IMG/VR virus record: IMGVR_UViG_3300021960_006589 | Coordinates: 1-37,816 of that record | Length of the DNA: 37,816 nucleotides | Reading direction: 5' to 3' (one strand) | Source of the DNA: a virus | Shown here: positions 1 through 7,724 of the stretch, in pieces | How the letters are laid out: each line of letters opens with the position of its first letter | Position numbering within the stretch: position 1 is the first letter of the stretch | Made by a program: the position numbers and the translations under genes | Notes under the pieces: model-generated | The model's database searches: none | Told to the model about the DNA's origin: nothing | Seen by the model: only the letters and a program-made list of their open reading frames with translations

Positions 1-753
1 TGACAGATGACCTAAAACTGCTTTACTATCTTGTCCAAGAACCATACAACATGGAACGACAGCCCCTTCTCTTCTTCCAGTCCCTCCAGCCCTTACAATT
101 AGATCTGGAGAGAATGGTCTACCACAACTACGTTTCTTCTTACCTATTCTCCAATCAACGTCAAGCTGTCCTGACCAGTTATGCATTTTCCAAATTGAAG
201 CTTTTATTCCAGGAACATGATCAATCCAATTTCTTCTATAAGATGCTACTTCATAATTAACTCTATTGTTATCTAATATAAGATGATATGATCCTATACT
301 TCCTCCATATTCAATTGCTGCATTAGCATTATCCATAACATTAAAGAAAGCATCTTTGCTCATTTGTTCTTTATACAGGTTAGGGGTATATCCAGTTACC
401 GATATACGTGCAAAGTGCATACCAGCATCAATTGTTTTTTTCATAATGTCATCCTTAAACCAAAATCCATTGGTAATAAATGACATTTTAAACCCTTTAT
501 CTGTACCTGCTTTAACAAAGTCGGGCAACTTCTTATTCATTGTAGGTTCACCAGATCCTTCTAAGTATATTTCTTGAACTTCTGAATCTTGAAGTTGATC
601 TAATATATTTAAGAACATCTGATAATTCATCATTCTTTTAAATGATTTTTCTCTGCCATCATCAAAAGAATGTGGGCAAAACTGACAGCTATAGTTACAC
701 GATCCACATATCTCTATAACTGCTTTGCTTATTGGTAATTTTACCGTTGCCAT
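1..753 (-). CDS. Radical SAM enzyme with SPASM-like C-terminus (3' end outside window)
   Basis: The start codon is at 753 and the frame stays open to the window edge, so the C-terminus is missing (at least 251 residues seen). Near the N-terminus CNYSCQFC gives the CxxxCxxC cluster motif (C19, C23, C26) that binds the [4Fe-4S] cluster and SAM. YLEGSGEPTMN is the GGEP-like SAM-binding strand. Toward the end, a Cys in SCGRPF and a CC pair in VVPCCMV resemble a SPASM/twitch domain, which holds auxiliary clusters. The family makes a 5'-deoxyadenosyl radical to modify peptides, sugars or other small molecules; the substrate here is unknown. The start overlaps the end of the upstream gene by 13 bp, suggesting one leftward operon. 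It differs in sequence from the second radical SAM gene at 7717-8457. Confidence 0.85.
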   Translation of the reverse strand, partial: MATVKLPISKAVIEICGSCNYSCQFCPHSFDDGREKSFKRMMNYQMFLNILDQLQDSEVQEIYLEGSGEPTMNKKLPDFVKAGTDKGFKMSFITNGFWFKDDIMKKTIDAGMHFARISVTGYTPNLYKEQMSKDAFFNVMDNANAAIEYGGSIGSYHLILDNNRVNYEVASYRRNWIDHVPGIKASIWKMHNWSGQLDVDWRIGKKKRSCGRPFSPDLIVRAGGTGRREGAVVPCCMVLGQDSKAVLGHLS

Positions 754-1259
754 ATCTGTACTCCTGGTTTATCATAAAGACGTGCAATATGATACCAAGA
801 TGTATCAGACCCCACATACAACTTACATCTCTGTATTTGTCTAACTTTACTTATAACTTGTGCCGCGCTTTCAAAGTTTCTGGAATCCCCAAGATCAATT
901 ACATTCTCCATTTCAACTTCAACATCAAGAATTTTTATCTGATGATGGGGTTTATCTGATGAGAATCTTGATCCTAGTATCCAAGAAGATACAACATGTT
1001 TTTCTTGATTATCACACGGAGCAAGATAATCTTTCATTAGATGTCTTATCTGATGATTGGTAAGTCCAGGATCAAAGTCTTCTTCTCCGTTGTCTCCAAC
1101 GTAAAGAGGGTTTACATTATTAAACATAAAATTGTACACAGGCATATATTCATACACTTCATTAATCAGACCTTGTGGTAAGTAAGAAAGATCACCTTCA
1201 AAGAAAGCATCTGCATAGATAGTTCTTTTTAAATTTAACCAAACTGCTCCTTTAAACAT
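741..1259 (-). CDS. Short glycosyltransferase family 9-like protein
   Basis: A protein of 172 residues. I chose the ATG at 1259 rather than the upstream in-frame ATG at 1310: it is preceded by AAGGA and overlaps the previous stop by only 8 bp. The C-terminal part, around LYVGSDTSWYHIARLYDKPG, resembles the nucleotide-sugar-binding end of GT9 heptosyltransferases (pattern GxDTGxxHxAxxxxxP). The protein is about half the usual 330-350 residues, and the first half is not recognisable. It may be a reduced GT-B enzyme or a fragment that keeps only the donor-binding domain. Its place between a kinase-like and a radical SAM gene suggests a role in sugar or cofactor modification. Function is inferred from one motif. 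Confidence 0.55.
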   Translation of the reverse strand: MFKGAVWLNLKRTIYADAFFEGDLSYLPQGLINEVYEYMPVYNFMFNNVNPLYVGDNGEEDFDPGLTNHQIRHLMKDYLAPCDNQEKHVVSSWILGSRFSSDKPHHQIKILDVEVEMENVIDLGDSRNFESAAQVISKVRQIQRCKLYVGSDTSWYHIARLYDKPGVQIWQR

Positions 1260-1764
1260 TTTTCCATTCCTTTTCAAAAACACTAGCTGCCTCTTGTAAT
1301 GACATGTCATACAACTCTAACCACTTCAATCCAAGCAATTCGTTCTTATACCAGTTGTATGCATCTTCTCTGGATCCTAACGTGACATAGTCATCCCAAT
1401 CAATTAAGTATGGTTTGTTATCACTTGTTTGATAAATTATATTGTAGTGTTGAAGATCCCGCTTTGACCAATCATATCCTAACGAATCAATTAATGTCAA
1501 ATAGTTAGATATGTTTTCATTATAACCTTTAAGGTTTACAGGTTTATGATCAATGTATCGTTGAGTGACGACATAACAATTATCTCTTGATTCTTCTGAA
1601 ACAAAAAGTTCTGGTTGCGCTATCTTCATAAGTCGTGTGGCAAACTTTACATCTTCAATGAAATCTTTAGTAAAGTAATGTTTTTCAACATAAAGATTAT
1701 TTCTATTAATAATCAGATGAGATCTACCCAGTAAGTTCTCACCCTCCTCTAGTATTAATTTCAT
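1252..1764 (-). CDS. Small protein-kinase-like fold phosphotransferase
   Basis: 170 residues. KRDLQHYNII (D103, N108) matches the catalytic loop HxDxxxxN of aminoglycoside phosphotransferase/choline kinase-like enzymes, and LIDWDDY (D122-D125) matches their metal-binding IDWxD. A lysine in LYVEKHY (K28) could be the ATP-binding lysine. Such enzymes transfer phosphate from ATP to small molecules or sugars. At 170 residues it is much smaller than typical members (250-300), so the N-lobe is minimal. It is followed directly by the GT9-like gene (8-bp overlap). The 84 bp before it (1765-1848) hold no gene; they contain an AT-only inverted repeat and a T8 run on the minus strand, but no convincing promoter or terminator. 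Substrate unknown. Confidence 0.6.
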   Translation of the reverse strand: MKLILEEGENLLGRSHLIINRNNLYVEKHYFTKDFIEDVKFATRLMKIAQPELFVSEESRDNCYVVTQRYIDHKPVNLKGYNENISNYLTLIDSLGYDWSKRDLQHYNIIYQTSDNKPYLIDWDDYVTLGSREDAYNWYKNELLGLKWLELYDMSLQEAASVFEKEWKNV

Positions 1765-1848
1765 TCTTCATTCTCATAAATAAATGTGTGCTCCCGTTGC
1801 TCTTTCTTTTTAAAGAGAGACTTAACGCGATATAAAAAAAACTTTATT

Positions 1849-2628
1849 CTATACTTTATATTCTTTGTAATTCTCATTAAACATCTCCGCTAATTTTATG
1901 TGTCCTTGTTTGTTTGGATGAGCATCCCCATTGCCTACTCTCTCTTCAGCTGTAAGATTTTTATCAAAGAAATATCCCCCTAGGCTAGGTACAAACGGCC
2001 ATCCAATAAGATCTATGTCATTCAAACTGTCCATAATATCAAAGTAGTCACTATTTAACAATTCGTTTGTTATTGCGTTTCTTGTTGACTTATTGAACCC
2101 AGACAACGGTTGAAGCATTTGAAACACATGCAACTTGATTCCACGTTGTTTGCAAAGCTGTTGTAGAATGTAGATATCTCTTAATGTATCGTCAATCATT
2201 GTTTTTATTGATAGAGGAGTGTTGAAGATAGCTTTTATTTGAGATTCTTCGTTACCAGTTAGTCTTTCGAGTGCTTGAATATCCTGCTGGCTTATCTTTG
2301 TTTCTCTTTTACCGTAAAGAGTGTCTTTAATTTTATCAGGTGCACCATTAAATATTTGAGGATTGAACGCTCTACCTCTAATAGAAAACCTTACCCATTG
2401 ACTCAATGCTATAATTATTCTACTAACATTGGAGTTTTTTAATAATGCATCAATAGCATTTCTGATTATCAAATCGTTGCCTATCCCTGATTCCGAAACA
2501 TTAATAACTTTGTCGTCAAACGATAACTGATCAGCCCATATTTTCCATGGAGCTTGGATTGGTATTCCTGGTTCAATTAAAACTCTTAGATTGTTTTTAC
2601 TAAAACTGTCACCTGATATAATTATCAT
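1849..2628 (-). CDS. SGNH/GDSL-type hydrolase (copy 1)
   Basis: 259 residues. The N-terminus begins with a beta strand leading into SGDSFS (GDS at 6-8, nucleophile block I). A central SESGIGND may supply the oxyanion Gly/Asn, and GDAHPNKQGH near the C-terminus (D235, H237) is the acid/base block, spaced DxH rather than the classical DxxH. SGNH enzymes remove or transfer acyl groups, often acetyl groups on polysaccharides. The ATG at 2628 follows GAGG and overlaps the upstream SGNH gene by 20 bp. The two proteins share layout (GDSF start, HPNxxGH end) and look like a diverged tandem duplication. Beside a carbamoyltransferase and glycosyltransferases, it probably edits a glycan substituent; the substrate is not known. 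Confidence 0.75.
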   Translation of the reverse strand: MIIISGDSFSKNNLRVLIEPGIPIQAPWKIWADQLSFDDKVINVSESGIGNDLIIRNAIDALLKNSNVSRIIIALSQWVRFSIRGRAFNPQIFNGAPDKIKDTLYGKRETKISQQDIQALERLTGNEESQIKAIFNTPLSIKTMIDDTLRDIYILQQLCKQRGIKLHVFQMLQPLSGFNKSTRNAITNELLNSDYFDIMDSLNDIDLIGWPFVPSLGGYFFDKNLTAEERVGNGDAHPNKQGHIKLAEMFNENYKEYKV

Positions 2629-3400
2629 AATACGCCTCGTATATTTTGTTAGCTATCATTTCGTGACCTTTATCGTTGGGGTGACTGTCTTCTGGTCCAA
2701 ATGATTTATCAGTTTCCCTAATAAGATCATCTATTGTATTGCCTCCTATTGATTTAAGTGTAGGCCAATCCACAAAGGTTTCATTGTCAATGTGATTAAA
2801 AAGATTTTCATCTAGTAAAGTTTGAACAATCTCCTTAATAGGAGATTTATTTTTATGTTTTGAAACAATATATTCTATAGGACTAATTGCTTGAATAAAG
2901 ATATGATTAATATTATTAGAGTTGCAGTAGTTTTGTATAACAAATATATTTGTCAACCAATCGTTTATTGATTTACTCATATATCTGCTCCACATGTGTT
3001 GCTTAACAATATACTCTCCTAAAGCAATTGCTGGCTCAATCATTATTTTATATCTGTTGACTTTATGAACAGAATTGTTGTAGTGCCCAATAGGATCAAT
3101 GCTGATATCCTTAGTGAATCCAGTTTTGTTTATTGTAGATTCCCAGTGAGACACTCTACCAGCATTAGTCCAAGCTATGCAAACACAATCAGGATCACCA
3201 TTAACAGCAATGTAATTAAAAAAATCTCTTAGTATAAAGTTGTTACTAGCACCGACATAAGCACCATTGTACAGCAGCCAATCGTCTCCTAGTTTCTTCT
3301 TTACAATTTCTGGCCAACACGTTGTTAATCCTGTTTGATATTTTTTAGACCAATAATCCTTATCTGTAAAACTATCACCACAACAATACAATTTCTTCAA
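2609..3400 (-). CDS. SGNH/GDSL-type hydrolase (copy 2), TTG start
   Basis: 263 residues. CCGDSFTDKDYW (GDS at 8-10) gives the serine block, YVGASNNF a possible glycine/asparagine block, and EDSHPNDKGHE the C-terminal Asp/His block. No ATG fits before the GDS strand. The best start is TTG at 3400, which overlaps the preceding stop (TTGA) and has GGAG about 10 nt upstream, so translation is probably coupled to the carbamoyltransferase gene. A second TTG three codons later is possible. Same family as the gene at 1849-2628. Likely a secreted-type fold esterase or acyltransferase acting inside the infected cell, since no signal peptide is visible. Substrate unknown. Confidence 0.75.
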   Translation of the reverse strand: MKKLYCCGDSFTDKDYWSKKYQTGLTTCWPEIVKKKLGDDWLLYNGAYVGASNNFILRDFFNYIAVNGDPDCVCIAWTNAGRVSHWESTINKTGFTKDISIDPIGHYNNSVHKVNRYKIMIEPAIALGEYIVKQHMWSRYMSKSINDWLTNIFVIQNYCNSNNINHIFIQAISPIEYIVSKHKNKSPIKEIVQTLLDENLFNHIDNETFVDWPTLKSIGGNTIDDLIRETDKSFGPEDSHPNDKGHEMIANKIYEAYYDNYIR

Positions 3401-4713
3401 AACACTTTTACTCCATATAGCTTTTCAAAACCTTTTGCATGCTTTATATTATCAACCATAGGTTTACCCTTTACATTCAAAGAAGTATTCAGTAGCATTG
3501 GACATTGAGTTTGTTCATACCATTCTTCGAGTATAGGTCTTAACACAGACTTACAATCCTTCTTTACAACTTGAACTCTAGCTGTGCCATCAACATGAGT
3601 TACTGAACGATGGTCATGTTTTGCCACCGCCACATACTGCATATATTCGTTCATAGGACCAGTAAAGTATTCATCTGCATATTCTTCCAATATGGCTGGA
3701 GCAAATGGTCTGAATCTTTGACGTTGCTTTATGTCATTGACTGTATCTTTAATATCCAAACGAGGATCGGCTAGAAGACTTCTATTGCCTAATGCTCGTG
3801 GTCCAAATTCAGCCTTACCATTCGCCACCCCACAAACAGAGTTATCTAATAAGTACTTAACTACTTCTTTTGGGTTTACTTCTCTGTCTATGTTGGTACC
3901 AAGATAAGGACTAACCCAGTTAAGTTGTTTGTCAAGATAAGCAGCTGCAGCTCCTAATGATGATCCAGCATCACCTGGATTTGGAAATATCCACACATCA
4001 TTAAATAGTGGTCTTATCTTAGTATTTGCAACACAATTAAGAGCTACCCCTCCACCATAGCATAAATAAGCAGAGTATGATCTCGCCTTTGTCATAATAT
4101 TAATTATTTCTTTTTCGAGATATTTTTGAGCACTAGCAGCCAAAGTATTTTTATCTACCGCAGGCATATGCAGCCCCCTACAACCCCTATGTAGATTGTA
4201 CTCAGAAAGATACGAAAGGTCAACAGGTAAAGACCCATATGCAGCCATCCCCATTAAGATATATTCATCTTCCATAGGCTTCAAACCAACATAATCTGTG
4301 ATTGCCGAATAAAATAATCCTAAAGATTTAGGATATCGCATTGACCATTTCTTCTTTTTATTATACCATATAGAAGCCGTATCCCATTCACCTATAGCAT
4401 CAATTACGACACAAACAGGTTCTTCTTTGAATGGTCTGGTATAGTAGGCAGCAGCGGCGTGCGACCAGTGGTGATCAACATAGGCGTTATGCTTATCTCT
4501 AGTGACCCAACTCTGGCCATATAATAGTCTTCTTATGTTCTTTTTAAATGGTTTTTCATAGAAGACTGTAAAGCCATTGATATCGACATGAAGTTTACGA
4601 TCATTCTTTTTTCTTGAGTGTCGCTCACTGTGATGAGCTTCAATAATATCCTGCCCCTCTAAATAACAATAAGCAGCATCGTGAAACCCATAAGACAATC
4701 CAATTGTAGTCAT
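3397..4713 (-). CDS. NodU/CmcH-family O-carbamoyltransferase
   Basis: 438 residues, somewhat short for the family (usually 500-600). The N-terminal Kae1-like domain is clear: IGLSYGFHDAAYCY, then VDHHWSHAAAAYY with the metal-binding His residues, VVIDAIGEWDTASIW, and YGGGVALNCVANTKI. The C-terminal YrdC-like part has AEFGPRALGNRSLLADPR and FRPFAPAIL, signatures of carbamoyl transfer. The family uses carbamoyl phosphate and ATP, through carbamoyl-AMP, to carbamoylate a hydroxyl on a sugar or other small molecule. Similar genes occur in T4-like cyanophages. It leads a leftward operon with two SGNH genes and starts 10 bp from a divergent glycosyltransferase. An exact late promoter box lies 30 nt upstream. 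Acceptor unknown: glycan, nucleotide or DNA base. Confidence 0.9.
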   Translation of the reverse strand: MTTIGLSYGFHDAAYCYLEGQDIIEAHHSERHSRKKNDRKLHVDINGFTVFYEKPFKKNIRRLLYGQSWVTRDKHNAYVDHHWSHAAAAYYTRPFKEEPVCVVIDAIGEWDTASIWYNKKKKWSMRYPKSLGLFYSAITDYVGLKPMEDEYILMGMAAYGSLPVDLSYLSEYNLHRGCRGLHMPAVDKNTLAASAQKYLEKEIINIMTKARSYSAYLCYGGGVALNCVANTKIRPLFNDVWIFPNPGDAGSSLGAAAAYLDKQLNWVSPYLGTNIDREVNPKEVVKYLLDNSVCGVANGKAEFGPRALGNRSLLADPRLDIKDTVNDIKQRQRFRPFAPAILEEYADEYFTGPMNEYMQYVAVAKHDHRSVTHVDGTARVQVVKKDCKSVLRPILEEWYEQTQCPMLLNTSLNVKGKPMVDNIKHAKGFEKLYGVKVF

Positions 4714-4723
4714 AGTATATCCA

Positions 4724-5629
4724 ATGAAAAGATTAATTTACAGTATTTATATCGACATTCCCAAAGAGCTATTAGACCCTCAGCCTCCTCATCACGGAGA
4801 GACAGAGGATAAAAATATCAAAGCAAAACGTCAGTTTGCTGAACACTACCCTTGGCTGTTACAAAAGCAGATAGATTATGCAGCTACCATTGGAGCTGAG
4901 TATAAGCACTTTACATACGATGACAAATATCAAAAGTTAAGAGAATGGTATAATGAGACTTATCCATTCATAACAGAATACAACATTGTAAACTTCTATA
5001 AGATTCATCTAATGTATGAACTAGCAGAACAATATGATGAGATACTTTACCTTGATCTAGATGTGTTACCAGTGACAGAAGAGAACTTCTTTGAAGCTCA
5101 TGATTTATCTAAAGGAATAGCAATCAAGAAAAATTCTCATGGAATGCATATGAACAAAGATTTTATAAAGCATAGAGAAGATCTTTATGAAAGGAAAGGC
5201 ATGGCTGGGGGAAGTATAAGAAGCCCAATGGCTAAGTGGTGGAATTCAAAAGCTCTGTGTTTGGAATATGGTAAGCCTATAGAAGATATTCCAGTTTACA
5301 ATACTGGTATTGTGGGTTTCAACAAATACTGGCTAGACAAACTAGAATTCTTTGAAGATTTTGAAGAAACGCTTTATGAGATGAAAGAGCTATGTGAAGA
5401 TGAACACACTATGTATCCAAAGTTTGCACAGGCTCTATTTGGATACGACAATGAGACTATCTGGGGATTCAAGGCTCATATGAATGATGTTCCATCTGTA
5501 TGGTTGGATGGTAGATGGCATACGTTTCTTGACAAGATGACAATCATTCCCAGTAAGTCTAAATTGGTTCATATTATCAACAAGAGCTTTGACGAAGTGA
5601 GAGATTGGTATGAAAAGAATAATATTTAG
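4724..5629 (+). CDS. GT-A glycosyltransferase (tandem copy 1)
   Basis: 301 residues. LYLDLDVLP contains the DxD motif (D111, D113) that binds Mn and nucleotide-sugar in GT-A enzymes. VYNTGIVGFN (about 192-201) and a late LVHIINKSF histidine (about 283) match the layout of GT8-like and capsular-type transferases. No membrane segment or signal peptide, so it is likely cytoplasmic. Donor and acceptor cannot be read from sequence. The ATG at 4724 is 10 bp from the divergent carbamoyltransferase start and has no clear ribosome-binding site. The next gene begins within its last 20 bp. Its N-terminus (MKRLIYSIY) closely matches that of the next protein, so the two are paralogues. Confidence 0.8.
   Translation: MKRLIYSIYIDIPKELLDPQPPHHGETEDKNIKAKRQFAEHYPWLLQKQIDYAATIGAEYKHFTYDDKYQKLREWYNETYPFITEYNIVNFYKIHLMYELAEQYDEILYLDLDVLPVTEENFFEAHDLSKGIAIKKNSHGMHMNKDFIKHREDLYERKGMAGGSIRSPMAKWWNSKALCLEYGKPIEDIPVYNTGIVGFNKYWLDKLEFFEDFEETLYEMKELCEDEHTMYPKFAQALFGYDNETIWGFKAHMNDVPSVWLDGRWHTFLDKMTIIPSKSKLVHIINKSFDEVRDWYEKNNI
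4744..4751 (-). promoter_or_regulatory. T4-type late promoter box for the carbamoyltransferase operon
   Basis: The minus strand reads TATAAATA exactly, the T4 late promoter consensus recognised by gp55-loaded RNA polymerase. It ends 30 nt before the carbamoyltransferase ATG and lies inside the coding region of the divergent glycosyltransferase gene. Confidence 0.65.
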
Positions 5630-6404
5630 CATATATGGTGATAATGTTAACAATGTTGGTGAAAGTGTAACAGATTATAAATCAAATAACTTTCGCGCAT
5701 ATAAAGATCAGTTAGTTAAGTGTAAACAAGTGTATGCAAATAAGTGCAAAGCTGACTTTGTTTTGATAGACACTTCTCTAAACAACTTTGTGGATATACA
5801 ATTTGAAAAGATAAGACTGTTAGAAGAGTTTGCGCGTTCGTATGATGAGGTTCTGTACTTAGACTTTGATGTTATTCCTAATTATTCAGCAAGAAGCATC
5901 TTTGATAGTGTTGATACTTCGAAGTTAAGTATGCACCCTCTCAATAGACCTCTCAATGGGATTTATTTAAGAGGCGCGTTACTATCAGATTGGCTAGACT
6001 CTCAAAGCATGTACGTTAAGACATGCTCTAAAAGATCTATGCTACTACTAGAAGGAATAAACGGTAATAATTTAACATATAACACTGGAGTAGTGTTAGG
6101 CAATTCCGAGATTATAAAACAAGTTAATTTTACAGAACAGCTAGATGATATGCATGAGTTGTTAGAAGAAGCATGTGAAGACAATCTTTACCCACCAGAG
6201 ATATCAAGGCATTTTGTTCCCAACAATGAAGTTTACATTAGCTATTTGATTGAGAAGAACAACATTCCTCATCACGATCTATCAATGAACTGGAATTTTA
6301 TTCTTGATGATGTTAAAGAGTATGCAACAGCGTCTGCTGAATTAATTCATGCAGTAAATAAAAACTTTGATATGTTTAAAATGCTTCTGGATTACAATGC
6401 TTAG
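5610..6404 (+). CDS. GT-A glycosyltransferase (tandem copy 2)
   Basis: 264 residues. MKRIIFSIYG at the N-terminus, LYLDFDVIP with DxD (D85, D87), TYNTGVVLGN, and LIHAVNKNFD near the end line up in order with the previous protein, showing a tandem duplication followed by divergence. A cytoplasmic nucleotide-sugar-dependent transferase is expected. The ATG at 5610 lies in the last 20 bp of copy 1, so expression is probably coupled. Specificity is unknown; two paralogues plus a third small transferase suggest successive sugar additions to one acceptor. Confidence 0.78.
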   Translation: MKRIIFSIYGDNVNNVGESVTDYKSNNFRAYKDQLVKCKQVYANKCKADFVLIDTSLNNFVDIQFEKIRLLEEFARSYDEVLYLDFDVIPNYSARSIFDSVDTSKLSMHPLNRPLNGIYLRGALLSDWLDSQSMYVKTCSKRSMLLLEGINGNNLTYNTGVVLGNSEIIKQVNFTEQLDDMHELLEEACEDNLYPPEISRHFVPNNEVYISYLIEKNNIPHHDLSMNWNFILDDVKEYATASAELIHAVNKNFDMFKMLLDYNA

Positions 6405-6972
6405 AGTCATTTGTGTGTGCACCGGAAATAAATTTAAACAGTGGTATGTCGACAACTTGAAATACCAAGTAGACAAGTACTCTAAGTTACAGTATGATGA
6501 ATTTGTAGTTATAACAGATGATAACTATGATGGTGTCTTCAACAAACTACAAATGTTTGATAGGTATAGAGACGGACAGAACATCTATTTTGACTTGGAT
6601 GTTCTGATAAAAGGAGATTGTAACAGCTTTCTTAAAAAAGATTTCACACTATGTTTTGCTCATTGGAGAGATGAATATCATACAAGAATTAATAGCTCTA
6701 TCATATCTTGGTATGGAGACGTATCACACATCTATGAGATGTTTCAACAAGATCCTGATTATTACATGACAAAATACTATCGTGGTATTGATCAAATGTT
6801 ATATGAAAATATTGAATATAAAGTCTATCCCAATACTGATACATACTGCTCTTATCAAACAGTTACAGAAGAATTACCTTTTAACGTATATCTTTTTAAT
6901 CAGAGACATCAGAAGATGCTTGAGCCTGGCTGGCATCAAAAATTTCAATTGCCGCTCTCAGAGCATCGATAG
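6397..6972 (+). CDS. Compact GT-A glycosyltransferase (third in row)
   Basis: 191 residues from the ATG at 6397, chosen because it overlaps the previous stop as ATGCTTAG; an earlier in-frame ATG at 6367 lies well inside the upstream gene. IYFDLDVLI (D66, D68) is the DxD motif, followed by NSSIISWYG and RGIDQMLY, in positions where GT8-like enzymes have acceptor-loop and NTG/DQ motifs. It is shorter than the two preceding transferases and lacks their late His segment, so it is a different subfamily or a trimmed one. Its last 77 bp are also coding on the opposite strand for the gene ending at 6896. Confidence 0.7.
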   Translation: MLRVICVCTGNKFKQWYVDNLKYQVDKYSKLQYDEFVVITDDNYDGVFNKLQMFDRYRDGQNIYFDLDVLIKGDCNSFLKKDFTLCFAHWRDEYHTRINSSIISWYGDVSHIYEMFQQDPDYYMTKYYRGIDQMLYENIEYKVYPNTDTYCSYQTVTEELPFNVYLFNQRHQKMLEPGWHQKFQLPLSEHR

Positions 6973-7420
6973 GAGTATTGGACCTACGGATTTTCTTCTT
7001 TAGATCTTTGTCCTTACATTGCTTAACAAACTCTTTTTCAAACAATTGAAGTTTAAAGAAGAACAGTTTTTCCTTATGAAGTTTTTCATTATAAGGGTCA
7101 AAGATTAAATCAATAAGGATCTTATGAAAGTCGCTAGTGCCCCCATCATCTAAGTTAACTAACCATCCTTTTTCTTTAGCAATTTCAATAACCTGATCCT
7201 TAAATGCTTGTTCAGATTCCTTTGTATATGTCCAAGTGTTTTCATGAATCTCATCTACAGTAACATGCTCGAGTAGTTCCTTCCACTGAGGATCTTCATC
7301 TTTTGTTTCCATAATGATTTCTACTAGTGCACCTGGATTATCAGGATCTTCCCAATAACTCATTACTGAATCTCTTTGTTCATTTCTAAAGTATGCATTG
7401 ATGTATCTAAAATTATTCAT
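6896..7420 (-). CDS. Conserved-looking protein of unknown function
   Basis: 174 residues, not recognised. The N-terminal half is acidic and rich in Trp and Glu. The C-terminal third has a run of Lys/Glu helices (HKEKLFFFKLQLFEKEF, then KDKDLKKKIRR) and a final segment NTPIDALRAAIEIFDASQA. No membrane segment, signal or catalytic motif is visible. The ATG overlaps the SPASM gene stop as ATGAATAA, so it belongs to the same leftward operon as the radical SAM pair and methyltransferase. Its 3' end overlaps the convergent glycosyltransferase by 77 bp. It may be a helper or substrate protein of the radical SAM system, but that rests only on position. Confidence 0.6.
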   Translation of the reverse strand: MNNFRYINAYFRNEQRDSVMSYWEDPDNPGALVEIIMETKDEDPQWKELLEHVTVDEIHENTWTYTKESEQAFKDQVIEIAKEKGWLVNLDDGGTSDFHKILIDLIFDPYNEKLHKEKLFFFKLQLFEKEFVKQCKDKDLKKKIRRSNTPIDALRAAIEIFDASQAQASSDVSD

Positions 7421-7724
7421 TTGATTCTTCCTCTACTGTGCACCACCGTTTACATTGCCTAAGCGCTTTATCATTAGACCAAGATTCAATTAACTCATCC
7501 CACCACGGATGTTCATTAATTGAATCAAAGTCATTCTTAAAAATATTTAGGTCATCTTTATAATGATCGTACTGATGCATTATGTGTTGGTTTTCTCTGT
7601 ACCCTGATTTTTCTCCTGAAGCTCGACTTTGATAATCATTGTTTACTAAGTAGCAACAAGGATACACTTGACCATCAATATTGATTACCATTTGATTAAG
7701 CTCACGCCACTTACATTTAATCAT
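7413..7724 (-). CDS. Stand-alone SPASM-like domain protein
   Basis: 103 residues. The cysteine pattern fits the auxiliary [4Fe-4S] domain at the C-terminus of SPASM radical SAM enzymes: C4 in IKCKWRELN, then VINIDGQVYPCCYL (C23, C24), then CKRWC (C91, C95). In fused relatives this segment directly follows the radical SAM barrel. Here it starts at an ATG overlapping the stop of the barrel gene by 8 bp (ATGATTAA), with GGAG about 12 nt upstream. The two products probably assemble into one enzyme. The frame of this gene has a TAA immediately before its ATG, so an upstream indel cannot explain the split. Alternative: a decayed enzyme, though both halves look intact. Confidence 0.75.
   Translation of the reverse strand: MIKCKWRELNQMVINIDGQVYPCCYLVNNDYQSRASGEKSGYRENQHIMHQYDHYKDDLNIFKNDFDSINEHPWWDELIESWSNDKALRQCKRWCTVEEESNE

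Noticed and set aside
1260-1310. Longer GT9-like protein starting at 1310.
   Set aside because: The extra 17 residues lie wholly inside the upstream kinase-like gene, and the ATG at 1259 has a good ribosome-binding site.
1765-1848. AT-only inverted repeat (CTCTTT...AAAGAG) and a T8 run on the minus strand as a terminator between the SGNH and kinase-like genes.
   Set aside because: The stem is weak, has no GC core and is not directly followed by the T run.
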